64,000 nucleotides of DNA from Microbacterium sp. T32 (GTDB lineage: Bacteria; Actinomycetota; Actinomycetes; Actinomycetales; Microbacteriaceae). Positions 30,140-37,950 of this stretch are shown here, in pieces. A program made the translations under genes and the position numbers. The stretch covers positions 61,439 to 125,438 of the forward strand of contig NZ_LQQP01000067.1 in the NCBI RefSeq assembly GCF_001619615.1, in the 5' to 3' direction. Numbering within the stretch: position 1 is the stretch's first letter; the number at the start of each line of letters is the position of its first letter. The notes under the pieces were generated by a model. That model was not told where the DNA came from, did no database searches, and saw only the letters and a list, made by a program, of their open reading frames with translations.

Positions 30140-30867
30140 GCGGGGGACGCGACGGTCGGCTCGGTGTCGGCATCATCGGCGCGGGGCGCGTGGGCCCCGT
30201 GATCGGGGCCGCCCTCGCGGGCGCGGGCCATGCCCTGACCGGCATCACGTCAGGATCGGACGACGACCGCGTGGAGGCGATCCTTCCCGGACTCCCTGTG
30301 CTGTCGTCGGAGGAGGTCGTGCGCCGGAGCGAGCTCGTCGTCGTGGCCGTGCCCCACGACCAGCTACCGGGGCTCGTGGCCGGGCTCGCCGATATCGGTG
30401 CGTGGCAGCCCGGGCAGCTCGTGCTGCACACCGACCCGGGGTACGGCGTCGAGGTGCTGGCGCCGGCACTGCAGCGCGGGGTCATCCCGCTCGCCATCCA
30501 CCCGGCGATCGTGTTCACCGGGGCGTCGTCCATCGACCTCCGCCAGCTTTCGCAGGCGTACGCGGCCGTCACGGCACCCGCTCCGGTGCTGCCCATCGCC
30601 CAGGCGCTCGCGGTCGAACTCGGATGCGAACCGGTGGTGATCGCGGAGGCCGACCGTCCCGCATACGCCGAGGCCGTCGCGACCGCCACGCAGTTCTCAC
30701 GGTCCATCGTGCGCCAGTCGGCCGAACTCCTCGCCGGCGTCGGCGTGGAGAACACCGGGGCGTACCTTTCGGCGCTCGTGCGCTCCAGCGTCGACCAGGC
30801 GCTGGTGGAGGGGACGGGGTCGGCCGGCGCGGACGGCATCCCGCCGGACGCTACGATCGACGGATGA
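30136..30867 (+). CDS. Rossmann-like DUF2520 protein (243 aa)
   Basis: VGIIGAGRVGPVIGAALAGAGH at residues 10-31 is a dinucleotide-binding fold, followed by VVVAVPHDQL and HTDPGYGVEVL. The C-terminal helical half (YAEAVATATQFSRSIVRQSAELL) resembles ketopantoate-reductase/6PGDH-type dimerisation regions. In actinobacteria this gene sits directly before panC; a redox role in pantothenate supply is plausible but unproven. Overlaps both neighbours by 4 nt. Confidence 0.88.
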   Translation: MSGGRDGRLGVGIIGAGRVGPVIGAALAGAGHALTGITSGSDDDRVEAILPGLPVLSSEEVVRRSELVVVAVPHDQLPGLVAGLADIGAWQPGQLVLHTDPGYGVEVLAPALQRGVIPLAIHPAIVFTGASSIDLRQLSQAYAAVTAPAPVLPIAQALAVELGCEPVVIAEADRPAYAEAVATATQFSRSIVRQSAELLAGVGVENTGAYLSALVRSSVDQALVEGTGSAGADGIPPDATIDG

Positions 30868-31718
30868 TCCGCACCATCTCGGATCTGCGCACCCGACTGG
30901 CCGAGGCCAGAGGCGCAGGTCGCACGGGCGGTGCTGCGCGCGTCGCTCTCGTCTCGACGCTCGGGGCCCTCCACGACGGTCACGTCGACCTCATTCGCAC
31001 CGCACGCGAGCGGGCCGACCTCGTGGTGGTGTCGACGTTCGTCAACCCGCTCCGATTCCGCACGGCGGAGGAGACCGCGAACTATCCCCGGACCCCCGAC
31101 GCGGACGCCGATCTGCTGGACGAACTCGGCATCGATCTCGTCTTCGCGCCGACAGCGGCGGAGTTCCTCCCCGCCGGGACCGCGACCACCCGCGTGTCCG
31201 CGGGCGACCTGGGGTTGCGCTACGAGGGACGCACGCGACCGTTCTATTTCGACGGGGTCCTCACGGTCGAGGCCAAGCTGTTCCACCTCATCCGCCCGGA
31301 CGTCGCGGTGTACGGGGAGCGCGACCTGCAGCGGGAGTTCCTCGTGCGGCGAATGATCCGCGACCTCGACTTCGGGATCGAGACGGCGCTGGTGCCGACC
31401 GTGCGCGCGGAGGACGGTCTTCCGATCTCGAGTCGCGTGGGTCTGTTGGACCCGGCGGATCGTCGCGCTGCCGCGAAGCTCCCGGTCGCCCTGGAGGCTG
31501 CGGCATCCAATGCCGATCTGGGTGTGGATTCCTGCATCGCCGCCGCGCAGTCCTCGCTGATGGGGGAGCCGCGCATCGGTCTGGAGTACCTCTCGGTGGT
31601 CGATCCCGAGACATTCCTCCCCGTCGACGACGGGCACCGCGGACGGGCCATTGCGCTCATCGCCGCGACGGTCGGCGGGCACCGGTTCATCGACAACGCG
31701 GAGATCTCCCTGCGCTGA
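30864..31718 (+). CDS. panC: Pantothenate synthetase-like ligase, divergent active site (284 aa)
   Basis: PanC condenses pantoate and beta-alanine with ATP. Fold and location are right: STLGALHDGHVDL (HIGH-like), FVNPLRF, YPRTPDADADLL and SLMGEPRIGLEYLSVVDPETF. Several otherwise conserved active-site positions differ. NPxQF is NPLRF (Arg64), HFxGV is YFDGV (Tyr128), GEKDxQQ is GERDLQR (Arg153, Arg157) and SSRN is SSRV. Two Gln known to contact pantoate in the M. tuberculosis enzyme are thus both Arg. It may still make pantothenate or may have a new substrate. No panB or panD is in the window. ATGA overlap with DUF2520. Confidence 0.75.
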   Translation: MIRTISDLRTRLAEARGAGRTGGAARVALVSTLGALHDGHVDLIRTARERADLVVVSTFVNPLRFRTAEETANYPRTPDADADLLDELGIDLVFAPTAAEFLPAGTATTRVSAGDLGLRYEGRTRPFYFDGVLTVEAKLFHLIRPDVAVYGERDLQREFLVRRMIRDLDFGIETALVPTVRAEDGLPISSRVGLLDPADRRAAAKLPVALEAAASNADLGVDSCIAAAQSSLMGEPRIGLEYLSVVDPETFLPVDDGHRGRAIALIAATVGGHRFIDNAEISLR

Positions 31719-31790
31719 GGGGATCCCCGCTCCGAGAAAACGCCCGGCGCCTCGCGGATAAACTCGATGAGACCCCGAGGAGCCTTCACG

Positions 31791-33308
31791 ATGACCGACG
31801 CGCCCGCGAACGACGCCGAACCGACCGAAGACGACGTCTTCGAGCAGAAGGCGGTGCGCCTCGCCAAGCGGGAACGCCTGCTCGCCGAGCGCGCGGATGC
31901 CGCGGGTGGACCGTACCCGGTCGTCGTGCCGGTGACGGACACGATCCCCGCACTGCGCGAACGATACGGCGACCTCGAGGCCGGTGCCGAGACGGGTGTG
32001 ACCGCGGGCGTGGCGGGGCGCGTCGTGTTCAGCCGGAACACCGGGAAGCTCTGCTTCGCGTCGCTGCAGTCCGGTGATGGCAGCCGTATCCAGGCGATGG
32101 TGTCGCTCGCGAACGTGGGCGAGGATTCCCTGCAGGCGTGGAAGGAGCTCGTCGACCTCGGTGACCACGTGTTCGTCGCCGGCGAGGTGATCTCGAGCCG
32201 GCGCGGCGAGCTGTCGATCATGGTCTCGCAGTGGGAGATCGCCGCGAAGGCCGTCCTCCCCCTTCCCAACCTGTACTCCGAGCTGAGTGAGGAGAGCCGC
32301 GTCCGCAGCCGCTTCCTCGACCTCATCGTTCGGGATCGCGCCCGCGAAACGGTGCTCGCACGTGCCAAGGTGAACGCGAGCCTGCGCCGCACGTTCGCCG
32401 AGCGCTCGTTCGTGGAGGTGGAGACTCCGATGCTGCAGGTGCAGCACGGTGGTGCCAGCGCCCGCCCGTTCATCACCCACTCGAACGCCTTCGACGCCGA
32501 CCTCTATCTGCGCATCGCTCCGGAGCTGTTCCTCAAGCGTGCGGTCGTGGGCGGTATCGACCGGGTCTTCGAGATCAACCGCAACTTCCGCAACGAGGGA
32601 GCGGACTCGACCCACAGCCCCGAATTCGCGATGCTCGAGGCCTACCAGGCCTACACCGACTACAACGGCATCGCGGACCTCACGCAGACCCTCATCCAGG
32701 ACGCGGCCGTCGCTGTTGCGGGTTCCACGACCGTGACGTGGGCCGACGGCACCGAGTACGACCTCGGCGGCGACTGGGACCGCATCTCGATGTACGACTC
32801 GCTCTCCGACGCGGCGGGGCGGGCCATCACCCCCGAGACGACGCTCGACGAGCTGCGCGCCCTCGGTGCCGAGGCGGGAGTCGACGCCCCCGCTCACGAG
32901 ACGCACGGTAAGTGGGTCGAAGAGCTGTGGGAGCACTTCGTCAAGGGCGGACTGACCCGTCCCACGTTCGTCATGGACTTCCCCCTCGACACCAGCCCGC
33001 TCGTTCGTGAGCACCGCTCGATCGCCGGCGTCGTGGAGAAGTGGGACCTGTACGTGCGCGGTTTCGAGCTCGCCACGGGGTACTCCGAGCTGGTGGACCC
33101 GGTCATCCAGCGCGAGCGTTTCACCGAGCAGGCGAAGCTCGCGGCCCGAGGTGACGACGAGGCGATGTCCATCGACGAGGAGTTCCTCCGCGCGCTCGAG
33201 CACGGCATGCCGCCCACCGGCGGCATGGGGATGGGGATCGACCGCCTGCTGATGGCCATCACCGGGCTCGGGATCCGTGAGACGATCCTGTTCCCGCTGG
33301 TGAAGTAA
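31791..33308 (+). CDS. lysS: Lysyl-tRNA synthetase, class II (505 aa)
   Basis: Charges tRNA-Lys. N-terminal OB-fold anticodon-binding domain (VTAGVAGRVVFSRNTGKLCFASLQ, about residues 70-170). The class II core has motif 2 FEINRNFRNEGADSTHSPEF and motif 3 PPTGGMGMGIDRLLMAI. ATG with CGAGGAGCCTTCACG upstream. The last 50 nt overlap the convergent DUF4192 gene. Position after panC is the conserved actinobacterial order. Confidence 0.96.
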   Translation: MTDAPANDAEPTEDDVFEQKAVRLAKRERLLAERADAAGGPYPVVVPVTDTIPALRERYGDLEAGAETGVTAGVAGRVVFSRNTGKLCFASLQSGDGSRIQAMVSLANVGEDSLQAWKELVDLGDHVFVAGEVISSRRGELSIMVSQWEIAAKAVLPLPNLYSELSEESRVRSRFLDLIVRDRARETVLARAKVNASLRRTFAERSFVEVETPMLQVQHGGASARPFITHSNAFDADLYLRIAPELFLKRAVVGGIDRVFEINRNFRNEGADSTHSPEFAMLEAYQAYTDYNGIADLTQTLIQDAAVAVAGSTTVTWADGTEYDLGGDWDRISMYDSLSDAAGRAITPETTLDELRALGAEAGVDAPAHETHGKWVEELWEHFVKGGLTRPTFVMDFPLDTSPLVREHRSIAGVVEKWDLYVRGFELATGYSELVDPVIQRERFTEQAKLAARGDDEAMSIDEEFLRALEHGMPPTGGMGMGIDRLLMAITGLGIRETILFPLVK

Positions 33309-34410
33309 CCGCCGGGCGTTCGAACACCCACTCGGGCAGACGCCCGTGACCCACGAGCGTGCGCACGATCCCGGCGAGGCCGTGCTCGGCGTCGATCGCG
33401 AGTGCCTGGTCGGCATATGCCGCTGCGTGCGTCGATCGACCACCGGCCCACGCGAGCCACGCGCACGCGGCGAGCGGTCCGGGACGCTCCGCGCGCGGGG
33501 TCGCCGCGGCGACCTGACGGCAGGCCTCGAGGGCTCGGAGAAGTCGCGTCGGTTCGGGCCGCGCGCCCTCGCCGCACATGGGGCGTGCGAGGTCGGCGGG
33601 GAACGCACGCCCCTCCGCGAAGGCGAACTGTGCGCGGTACGTGGCGTCACCGGTCGCGAGGTCGCCGACCCACTGCATCAGGGCGACGTCTCGGAGCGCG
33701 GGCCGCTGGAGGCAGAACGACATCGCGGCCAGCTGCGGGACGTCGAGCGGTGAGTCGGAAGCCACGGCGGCCTCGAACACGGCCGGGGGATCGCCGAGGA
33801 CGTCGATGAGCTTCATCGCGTCGCTGCGGTGGCGTCCCGACAGTCGCTTTGCGGCGCGCGAACGCGTCAGGAGAAGCTCGGCGTCGGTCAGGAGGCGTGC
33901 GACCGTTTCGACCGAGGCTTGTGCGATTTCCGGGAGCGCCACCGCGGAGAGCTGATCGCCGTCCACCGCGGGCAGGTCATCGCGTGCCTCGATGTCCGCA
34001 AGCGGGAGCGGGCCGTCGTCCGCCGGCGCCACGTAGCTGTCCCATCCGTCGGCGCCGACGACGAGGGCGTCCGTCACGCGGAGGCCGCAGATGTGGGCGC
34101 GCGACCGTACGGCATCGATGAGGGACCGGTGCGGCAGGTCTCGGGCATCCGTGAGAGAGCGATCGGTGTAGACGACGGCGGCGATGGCATCCGCTCGCGA
34201 GATCTTGCACGCCATCCCGATGACGGTGGAGGCCACGCTGTCGACGTCGGCGCTGACCGCCGGGTCGGGGAGGTCGACACGCAGTGCTCCGATCGATCGC
34301 CCGTCGGCGAACGCGACGAGGGCGAGACTCCGGTGCGGCGTGCACTCGAGCAGGTGGGGGACGAGGGCGAGGAATTCGGCCGAGGATCCGGCGCGGACGA
34401 TCGTTGACAT
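33259..34410 (-). CDS. DUF4192 domain protein (383 aa)
   Basis: Starts MSTIVRAGSSAEFLALVPHLLECTPHRSLALVAF, the typical opening of the DUF4192 family, continuing with DAIAAVVYTDRSL and DALVVGADGWDSYV. The C-terminal half has TPR-like helical text (CAWLAWAGGRSTHAAAYADQALAIDAEHGLA). Function unknown; confined to actinobacteria. Its stop lies 50 nt inside the 3' end of lysS on the opposite strand. The frame is open a further 38 codons upstream of the chosen ATG. Confidence 0.85.
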   Translation of the reverse strand: MSTIVRAGSSAEFLALVPHLLECTPHRSLALVAFADGRSIGALRVDLPDPAVSADVDSVASTVIGMACKISRADAIAAVVYTDRSLTDARDLPHRSLIDAVRSRAHICGLRVTDALVVGADGWDSYVAPADDGPLPLADIEARDDLPAVDGDQLSAVALPEIAQASVETVARLLTDAELLLTRSRAAKRLSGRHRSDAMKLIDVLGDPPAVFEAAVASDSPLDVPQLAAMSFCLQRPALRDVALMQWVGDLATGDATYRAQFAFAEGRAFPADLARPMCGEGARPEPTRLLRALEACRQVAAATPRAERPGPLAACAWLAWAGGRSTHAAAYADQALAIDAEHGLAGIVRTLVGHGRLPEWVFERPAVTSPAGTGSSHGSRAR

Positions 34411-34548
34411 GCCCACGAGACTGGCCGGGTCGATCGGTCGGTCGCCCGGGGAGAACCGCGATCTGGGGAGGGATCGGAAAGTCCGCCGGGTGTGAGGGAG
34501 GGGTCGCGCTCCCGACCGATGCACAGGAGATGGCCGTATCCTGGGCGG

Positions 34549-34734
34549 GTGGATGACGTCTGGACTGCCGTGCTGTGGCCGTTGCTGCCGACGCTGGCGG
34601 TGTCGGTGATCTTCTTCTTCATCCTGCGGTCGGTGATCCGGATGGACCGCACCGAGCGCAAGGCCTACGCGCGCATCGAGGCGCAGGAACGCGCGAAGCG
34701 CGGACTCCCCACCTCCGACGGCACTCCGCGCTGA
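34549..34734 (+). CDS. Small single-pass membrane protein (61 aa)
   Basis: GTG start, then MDDVWTAVLWPLLPTLAV running into one hydrophobic helix (residues about 6-28) and a charged cytoplasmic tail (RMDRTERKAYARIEAQERAKRG). The helix-plus-amphipathic tail layout is common in small actinobacterial membrane proteins. No family recognised. Upstream of the cardiolipin synthase gene, separated by 67 nt. Confidence 0.6.
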   Translation: MDDVWTAVLWPLLPTLAVSVIFFFILRSVIRMDRTERKAYARIEAQERAKRGLPTSDGTPR

Positions 34735-34801
34735 GCGCCGCCGTTCTCCGAGTGTCCGAGCCGGTCACTACGCTGGGGGGACATTCCGCCCAGGAGGTCC
34801 C

Positions 34802-36268
34802 GTGATCGACACCACGTTCGAGGCGAGCTGGCTCGTCATCGCGCTGTTCGTGATCGATCTCGTCGTGCGCATCGCCGCGGTCATCATCGTCCCGCGCAAC
34901 CGCCGGCCCACCGCGGCGATGGCGTGGCTCCTCGCGATCTACTTCATCCCGTACGTCGGGGTGCTGCTGTTCCTGCTCATCGGAAACCCGCGTCTTCCGC
35001 GCAAGCGCCGCCGCAAGCAGGCCGACATCAACCGCTACATCCACGACACGAGCGAGTCGCTCGAGTTCGGGACTCTCCGCCCGAACGCCCCCGACTGGTT
35101 CCGGGCGCTCGTACGCCTCAACCGCAATCTGGGCGCCATGCCCATCGCGGGTGACAACGCCGCGACCCTGATCGCCGACTACCAGGAGAGCCTGGACGCG
35201 ATGGCGGATGCCATCCGTCGGGCGAAACGCTACGTGCACGTCGAGTTCTACATCCTGCAGACCGACGCTTCCACCGACAACTTCTTCCGCGCCCTCGAGG
35301 AGGTCGCCGAACGCGGCGTCGTCGTTCGCGTACTCCTCGACCACTGGGCCAACCGCGGCAAGCCCTACTACCGTCAGACTCTTCGTCGGCTGGATGCCAT
35401 GGGCGCGCACTGGCATCTGATGCTTCCGGTCCAGCCGCTGCGCGGCCGCTACCAGCGTCCCGACCTGCGCAACCACCGCAAGCTCCTGGTCATCGACGGC
35501 GACGTCGCGTTCATGGGGTCGCAGAACGTGACCGATTCGTCGTACAACCTGCGCAAGAACATCCGGCGGGGACTCCACTGGGTCGACCTCATGGTGCGCG
35601 TCCAGGGTCCCGTCGTCGCCAGCATCAACGCGGTGTTCCTCAGCGACTGGTACAGCGAGACCGACGAGACGCTGACCGACGAGATCGACCTGTTCAGCGT
35701 CGAATCCGGTCCCGGCGACCTCGATTGCCAGATCGTCCCCTCGGGCCCCGGCTTCGACTTCCAGAACAACCTGAAGCTCTTTCTGGGTCTGCTCTTCGCG
35801 GCCCGCGAGCGCATCATCATCGTCAGTCCCTACTTCGTGCCCGACGAGGCTCTGCTCCTCGCGATCACGACCGCATGCCAGCGCGGTGTGCACGTCGAGC
35901 TCTTCGTCTCGGAGGAGGGCGACCAGGCGATGGTCTACCACGCCCAGCGCAGCTATTACGAGGCGCTGCTCACCGCAGGCGTGAAGATCTGGATGTACCG
36001 CAAGCCCTTCATCCTGCACAGCAAGAGCCTGACCATCGACGACGAGGTCGCCGTGATCGGCTCGAGCAACATGGACATGCGCTCGTTCGGTCTCAACCTC
36101 GAGATCTCGATGCTCGTGCGCGGCGAGGAATTCGTGCGCGACATGCAGCGCGTCGAAGACGTGTACCGCACCCTCAGCCGTGAATTGACGGCGGAGGAGT
36201 GGCGGCGCCAGCCGCTCCGTTCGACGATCCTCGACAACCTCGCGCGCCTCACCTCGGCGCTGCAGTAG
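34802..36268 (+). CDS. cls: Cardiolipin synthase (phospholipase D family)
   Basis: Joins two phosphatidylglycerols into cardiolipin. Two N-terminal helices (about residues 10-30 and 39-60) precede two phospholipase D HKD motifs: NHRKLLVIDGDVAFMGSQN near residues 224-242 and LHSKSLTIDDEVAVIGSSNMD near 405-425. 488 residues, normal. The GTG start is supported by AGGAGGTCCC immediately upstream. Confidence 0.94.
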   Translation: MIDTTFEASWLVIALFVIDLVVRIAAVIIVPRNRRPTAAMAWLLAIYFIPYVGVLLFLLIGNPRLPRKRRRKQADINRYIHDTSESLEFGTLRPNAPDWFRALVRLNRNLGAMPIAGDNAATLIADYQESLDAMADAIRRAKRYVHVEFYILQTDASTDNFFRALEEVAERGVVVRVLLDHWANRGKPYYRQTLRRLDAMGAHWHLMLPVQPLRGRYQRPDLRNHRKLLVIDGDVAFMGSQNVTDSSYNLRKNIRRGLHWVDLMVRVQGPVVASINAVFLSDWYSETDETLTDEIDLFSVESGPGDLDCQIVPSGPGFDFQNNLKLFLGLLFAARERIIIVSPYFVPDEALLLAITTACQRGVHVELFVSEEGDQAMVYHAQRSYYEALLTAGVKIWMYRKPFILHSKSLTIDDEVAVIGSSNMDMRSFGLNLEISMLVRGEEFVRDMQRVEDVYRTLSRELTAEEWRRQPLRSTILDNLARLTSALQ

Positions 36269-36288
36269 CCGCACGATCGCGGCATCGC

Positions 36289-36522
36289 CTAGCCCTGGAG
36301 CACCAGCAGGTCGCCGACCTCGCAGTCCAAAGCGTGGCAGATCGCCGCGAGGGTGGAGTAGCGGATCGCGCGGGCGCGGTCGTTCTTGAGTACCGACAGG
36401 TTCACGATGCTCACCCCGACCAGCTCGCTCAGTCGCGTCAGCGTCATGCCCCGTTCGGCGAGCAGCTCATCGAGTCGGCAGTGGATGCCGCTGGGTCCTT
36501 CGTCGTCGACCGCGGGGCTCAC
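36289..36522 (-). CDS. Small Cro/C1-type HTH regulator, YozG-like (77 aa)
   Basis: CRLDELLAERGMTLTRLSELVGVSIVNLSVLKNDRARAIRYSTLAAICHALDCEVGDLL is a complete Cro/C1 helix-turn-helix (residues about 15-72) with almost nothing else. The layout matches YozG-type regulators, which are typically encoded with DUF2975 membrane proteins, as here. GTG start overlaps the upstream membrane protein stop (GTGA), so it is the last gene of a coupled three-gene operon. Likely autoregulatory; see the TCGATAA sites at 37770-37810. Confidence 0.87.
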   Translation of the reverse strand: MSPAVDDEGPSGIHCRLDELLAERGMTLTRLSELVGVSIVNLSVLKNDRARAIRYSTLAAICHALDCEVGDLLVLQG

Positions 36523-37133
36523 ACGAGTCCTTCCGTGTCGCGCTGCAGGCGGATCCCGTAGGAGAACACCACGGAGAGGGTGAGAACACCCAGGCCGACC
36601 AGTGCCCAGATGGGCTCGAAGGCCGACCCGATGACGAAGACGTCCCCCGCCGATGGATTCAGTTCGGAGGCGGCCATCATGCGTCCGAGCCCGGTCAAGC
36701 CCGCCGACAGGATGCCGCCGATCAGCAGCGAGGCCCCGGCAACGCGCGTCGCGACCACCAGGGCGCGATGGAAGGGGCGTCTCCACGTCACCAAGAGGAA
36801 GAACAGCATCACGGCACCGATGGTCAACAGAGTCGTCAACGCTCCCGCAGCGGTCCCCGACGCGAGAAGGCTGCGCGCCCCCGCGCTCAGACCGTCGGCG
36901 ACCACCCAGGCCGATTCGTATCGGGCGGAGACCGTCTGCGCGCCGGTGCCCGTGGGTGCGGTGAGGACGGCGGCGTCGGTGAGCAGACGGAACCCCCCGT
37001 CGCCGGTGGCGATGCCGATCGCGCTGCGCACGGCGGGGAGAGCGAGCACCGAGCCCATGACGGCGCTCGCGGCGACGAAGAGGACGAGGATGCCGCGCTC
37101 CATTCGTGGTGAGACGGGGGCCGGAGCGGTCAT
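36519..37133 (-). CDS. DUF2975-like four-helix membrane protein (204 aa)
   Basis: Helices near residues 14-36, 100-120, 128-150 and 170-192 with an extracytoplasmic loop between the first two. The C-terminus RLQRDTEGLV is identical to that of the upstream gene product, so the two are paralogues. Topology and HTH partner fit DUF2975. Start ATG shares one base with the upstream stop (TGATG). Function unknown. Confidence 0.72.
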   Translation of the reverse strand: MTAPAPVSPRMERGILVLFVAASAVMGSVLALPAVRSAIGIATGDGGFRLLTDAAVLTAPTGTGAQTVSARYESAWVVADGLSAGARSLLASGTAAGALTTLLTIGAVMLFFLLVTWRRPFHRALVVATRVAGASLLIGGILSAGLTGLGRMMAASELNPSAGDVFVIGSAFEPIWALVGLGVLTLSVVFSYGIRLQRDTEGLV

Positions 37134-37759
37134 CACACGAGCCCTTCCGTGTCGCGCTGCAGGCGGTCGCCGACGGTGAAGACCGTGCTGGCCAGGGCGA
37201 CCAGGAACGCCGCGCCGAACAGCGTCGGCAGGTCGATGACCTGGACGAGCCCGCGGTCGTACGTGTAGTCGGACATCCGCGCCAGTGCGCCGTTGGCCAC
37301 CATGTTCTGGAAGAACGGGACGCCGGCGAGACCGACGAGGGCGACGATTCCCGCCGCCGACACGAGCGTCGTGTTCCGGCGGCTGAAGATCCGGCCGCGC
37401 AGGATGTCGGCCACGAGCAGGAGGAGCAGCAGGACGACGGTCACGACGACCGCGGCGAAGAGCGCCTCCGCGATCACGAGCGCCCACAGCGAGGCGATCG
37501 GCAGCTCAGGAGCGATGATGGCGCCGGTGCCGAGCTCGACCGGGACGGGCGCGCCGTCGGGTCCGAGCGGCGCCTGGGCGACGGTGTCGAGGAACGGCGC
37601 GGTGACGCGGACATCGCGCCCCGGAAGGGCCCCGGCGATGCGGACCGCGCTGTGCACGACAGCCCAGATCGCCAGGCCGACGCCCAGGACGATGAAGAAG
37701 AGGAAGGCGACGGTGTCGCTGCGGGACAAGATGCGCGAGGTCGGACGGGGGGATGCCAT
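37133..37759 (-). CDS. DUF2975-like four-helix membrane protein, paralogue (208 aa)
   Basis: First gene of the membrane protein/HTH operon. Four hydrophobic stretches (about residues 16-38, 92-116, 131-150 and 178-197) and a large first outer loop. DILRGRIFSRRN between helices 2 and 3 matches the DUF2975 signature region. The ATG is chosen over an adjacent upstream GTG because AAGGAG lies 6 nt before it. Shares its RLQRDTEGLV end with the next gene. Confidence 0.75.
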   Translation of the reverse strand: MASPRPTSRILSRSDTVAFLFFIVLGVGLAIWAVVHSAVRIAGALPGRDVRVTAPFLDTVAQAPLGPDGAPVPVELGTGAIIAPELPIASLWALVIAEALFAAVVVTVVLLLLLLVADILRGRIFSRRNTTLVSAAGIVALVGLAGVPFFQNMVANGALARMSDYTYDRGLVQVIDLPTLFGAAFLVALASTVFTVGDRLQRDTEGLV

Positions 37760-37769
37760 CACTCACTCC

Positions 37770-37810
37770 TTATCGAAAGTCGTTGTTATCGTTGGTCGAT
37801 AAGTTATCGA
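37770..37810 (-). promoter_or_regulatory. TCGATAA operator cluster ahead of the DUF2975/HTH operon
   Basis: TCGATAA-C-TTATCGA forms a perfect 7-1-7 palindrome at 37796-37810. Further TTATCG copies lie at 37786-37791 and 37770-37776; the last overlaps the AAGGAG ribosome site. Spacing and AT-richness against a GC-rich background suggest an operator, probably for the operon's own HTH protein, and part of the promoter. It also lies 140 nt upstream of clpC. Confidence 0.55.
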
Positions 37811-37950
37811 TTTTCGATGCCTCTCGCAAGCCCGCCGTCGCGTTGGGTATGCCCACGGCGAACACGGGTCCGTGGCATCCGACCGCTGGTTACTCTCGAT
37901 GTACGGCGCGCGGAGGCGTGCCTGTCAGCCCATTCCTGGAGGGACTGAGG

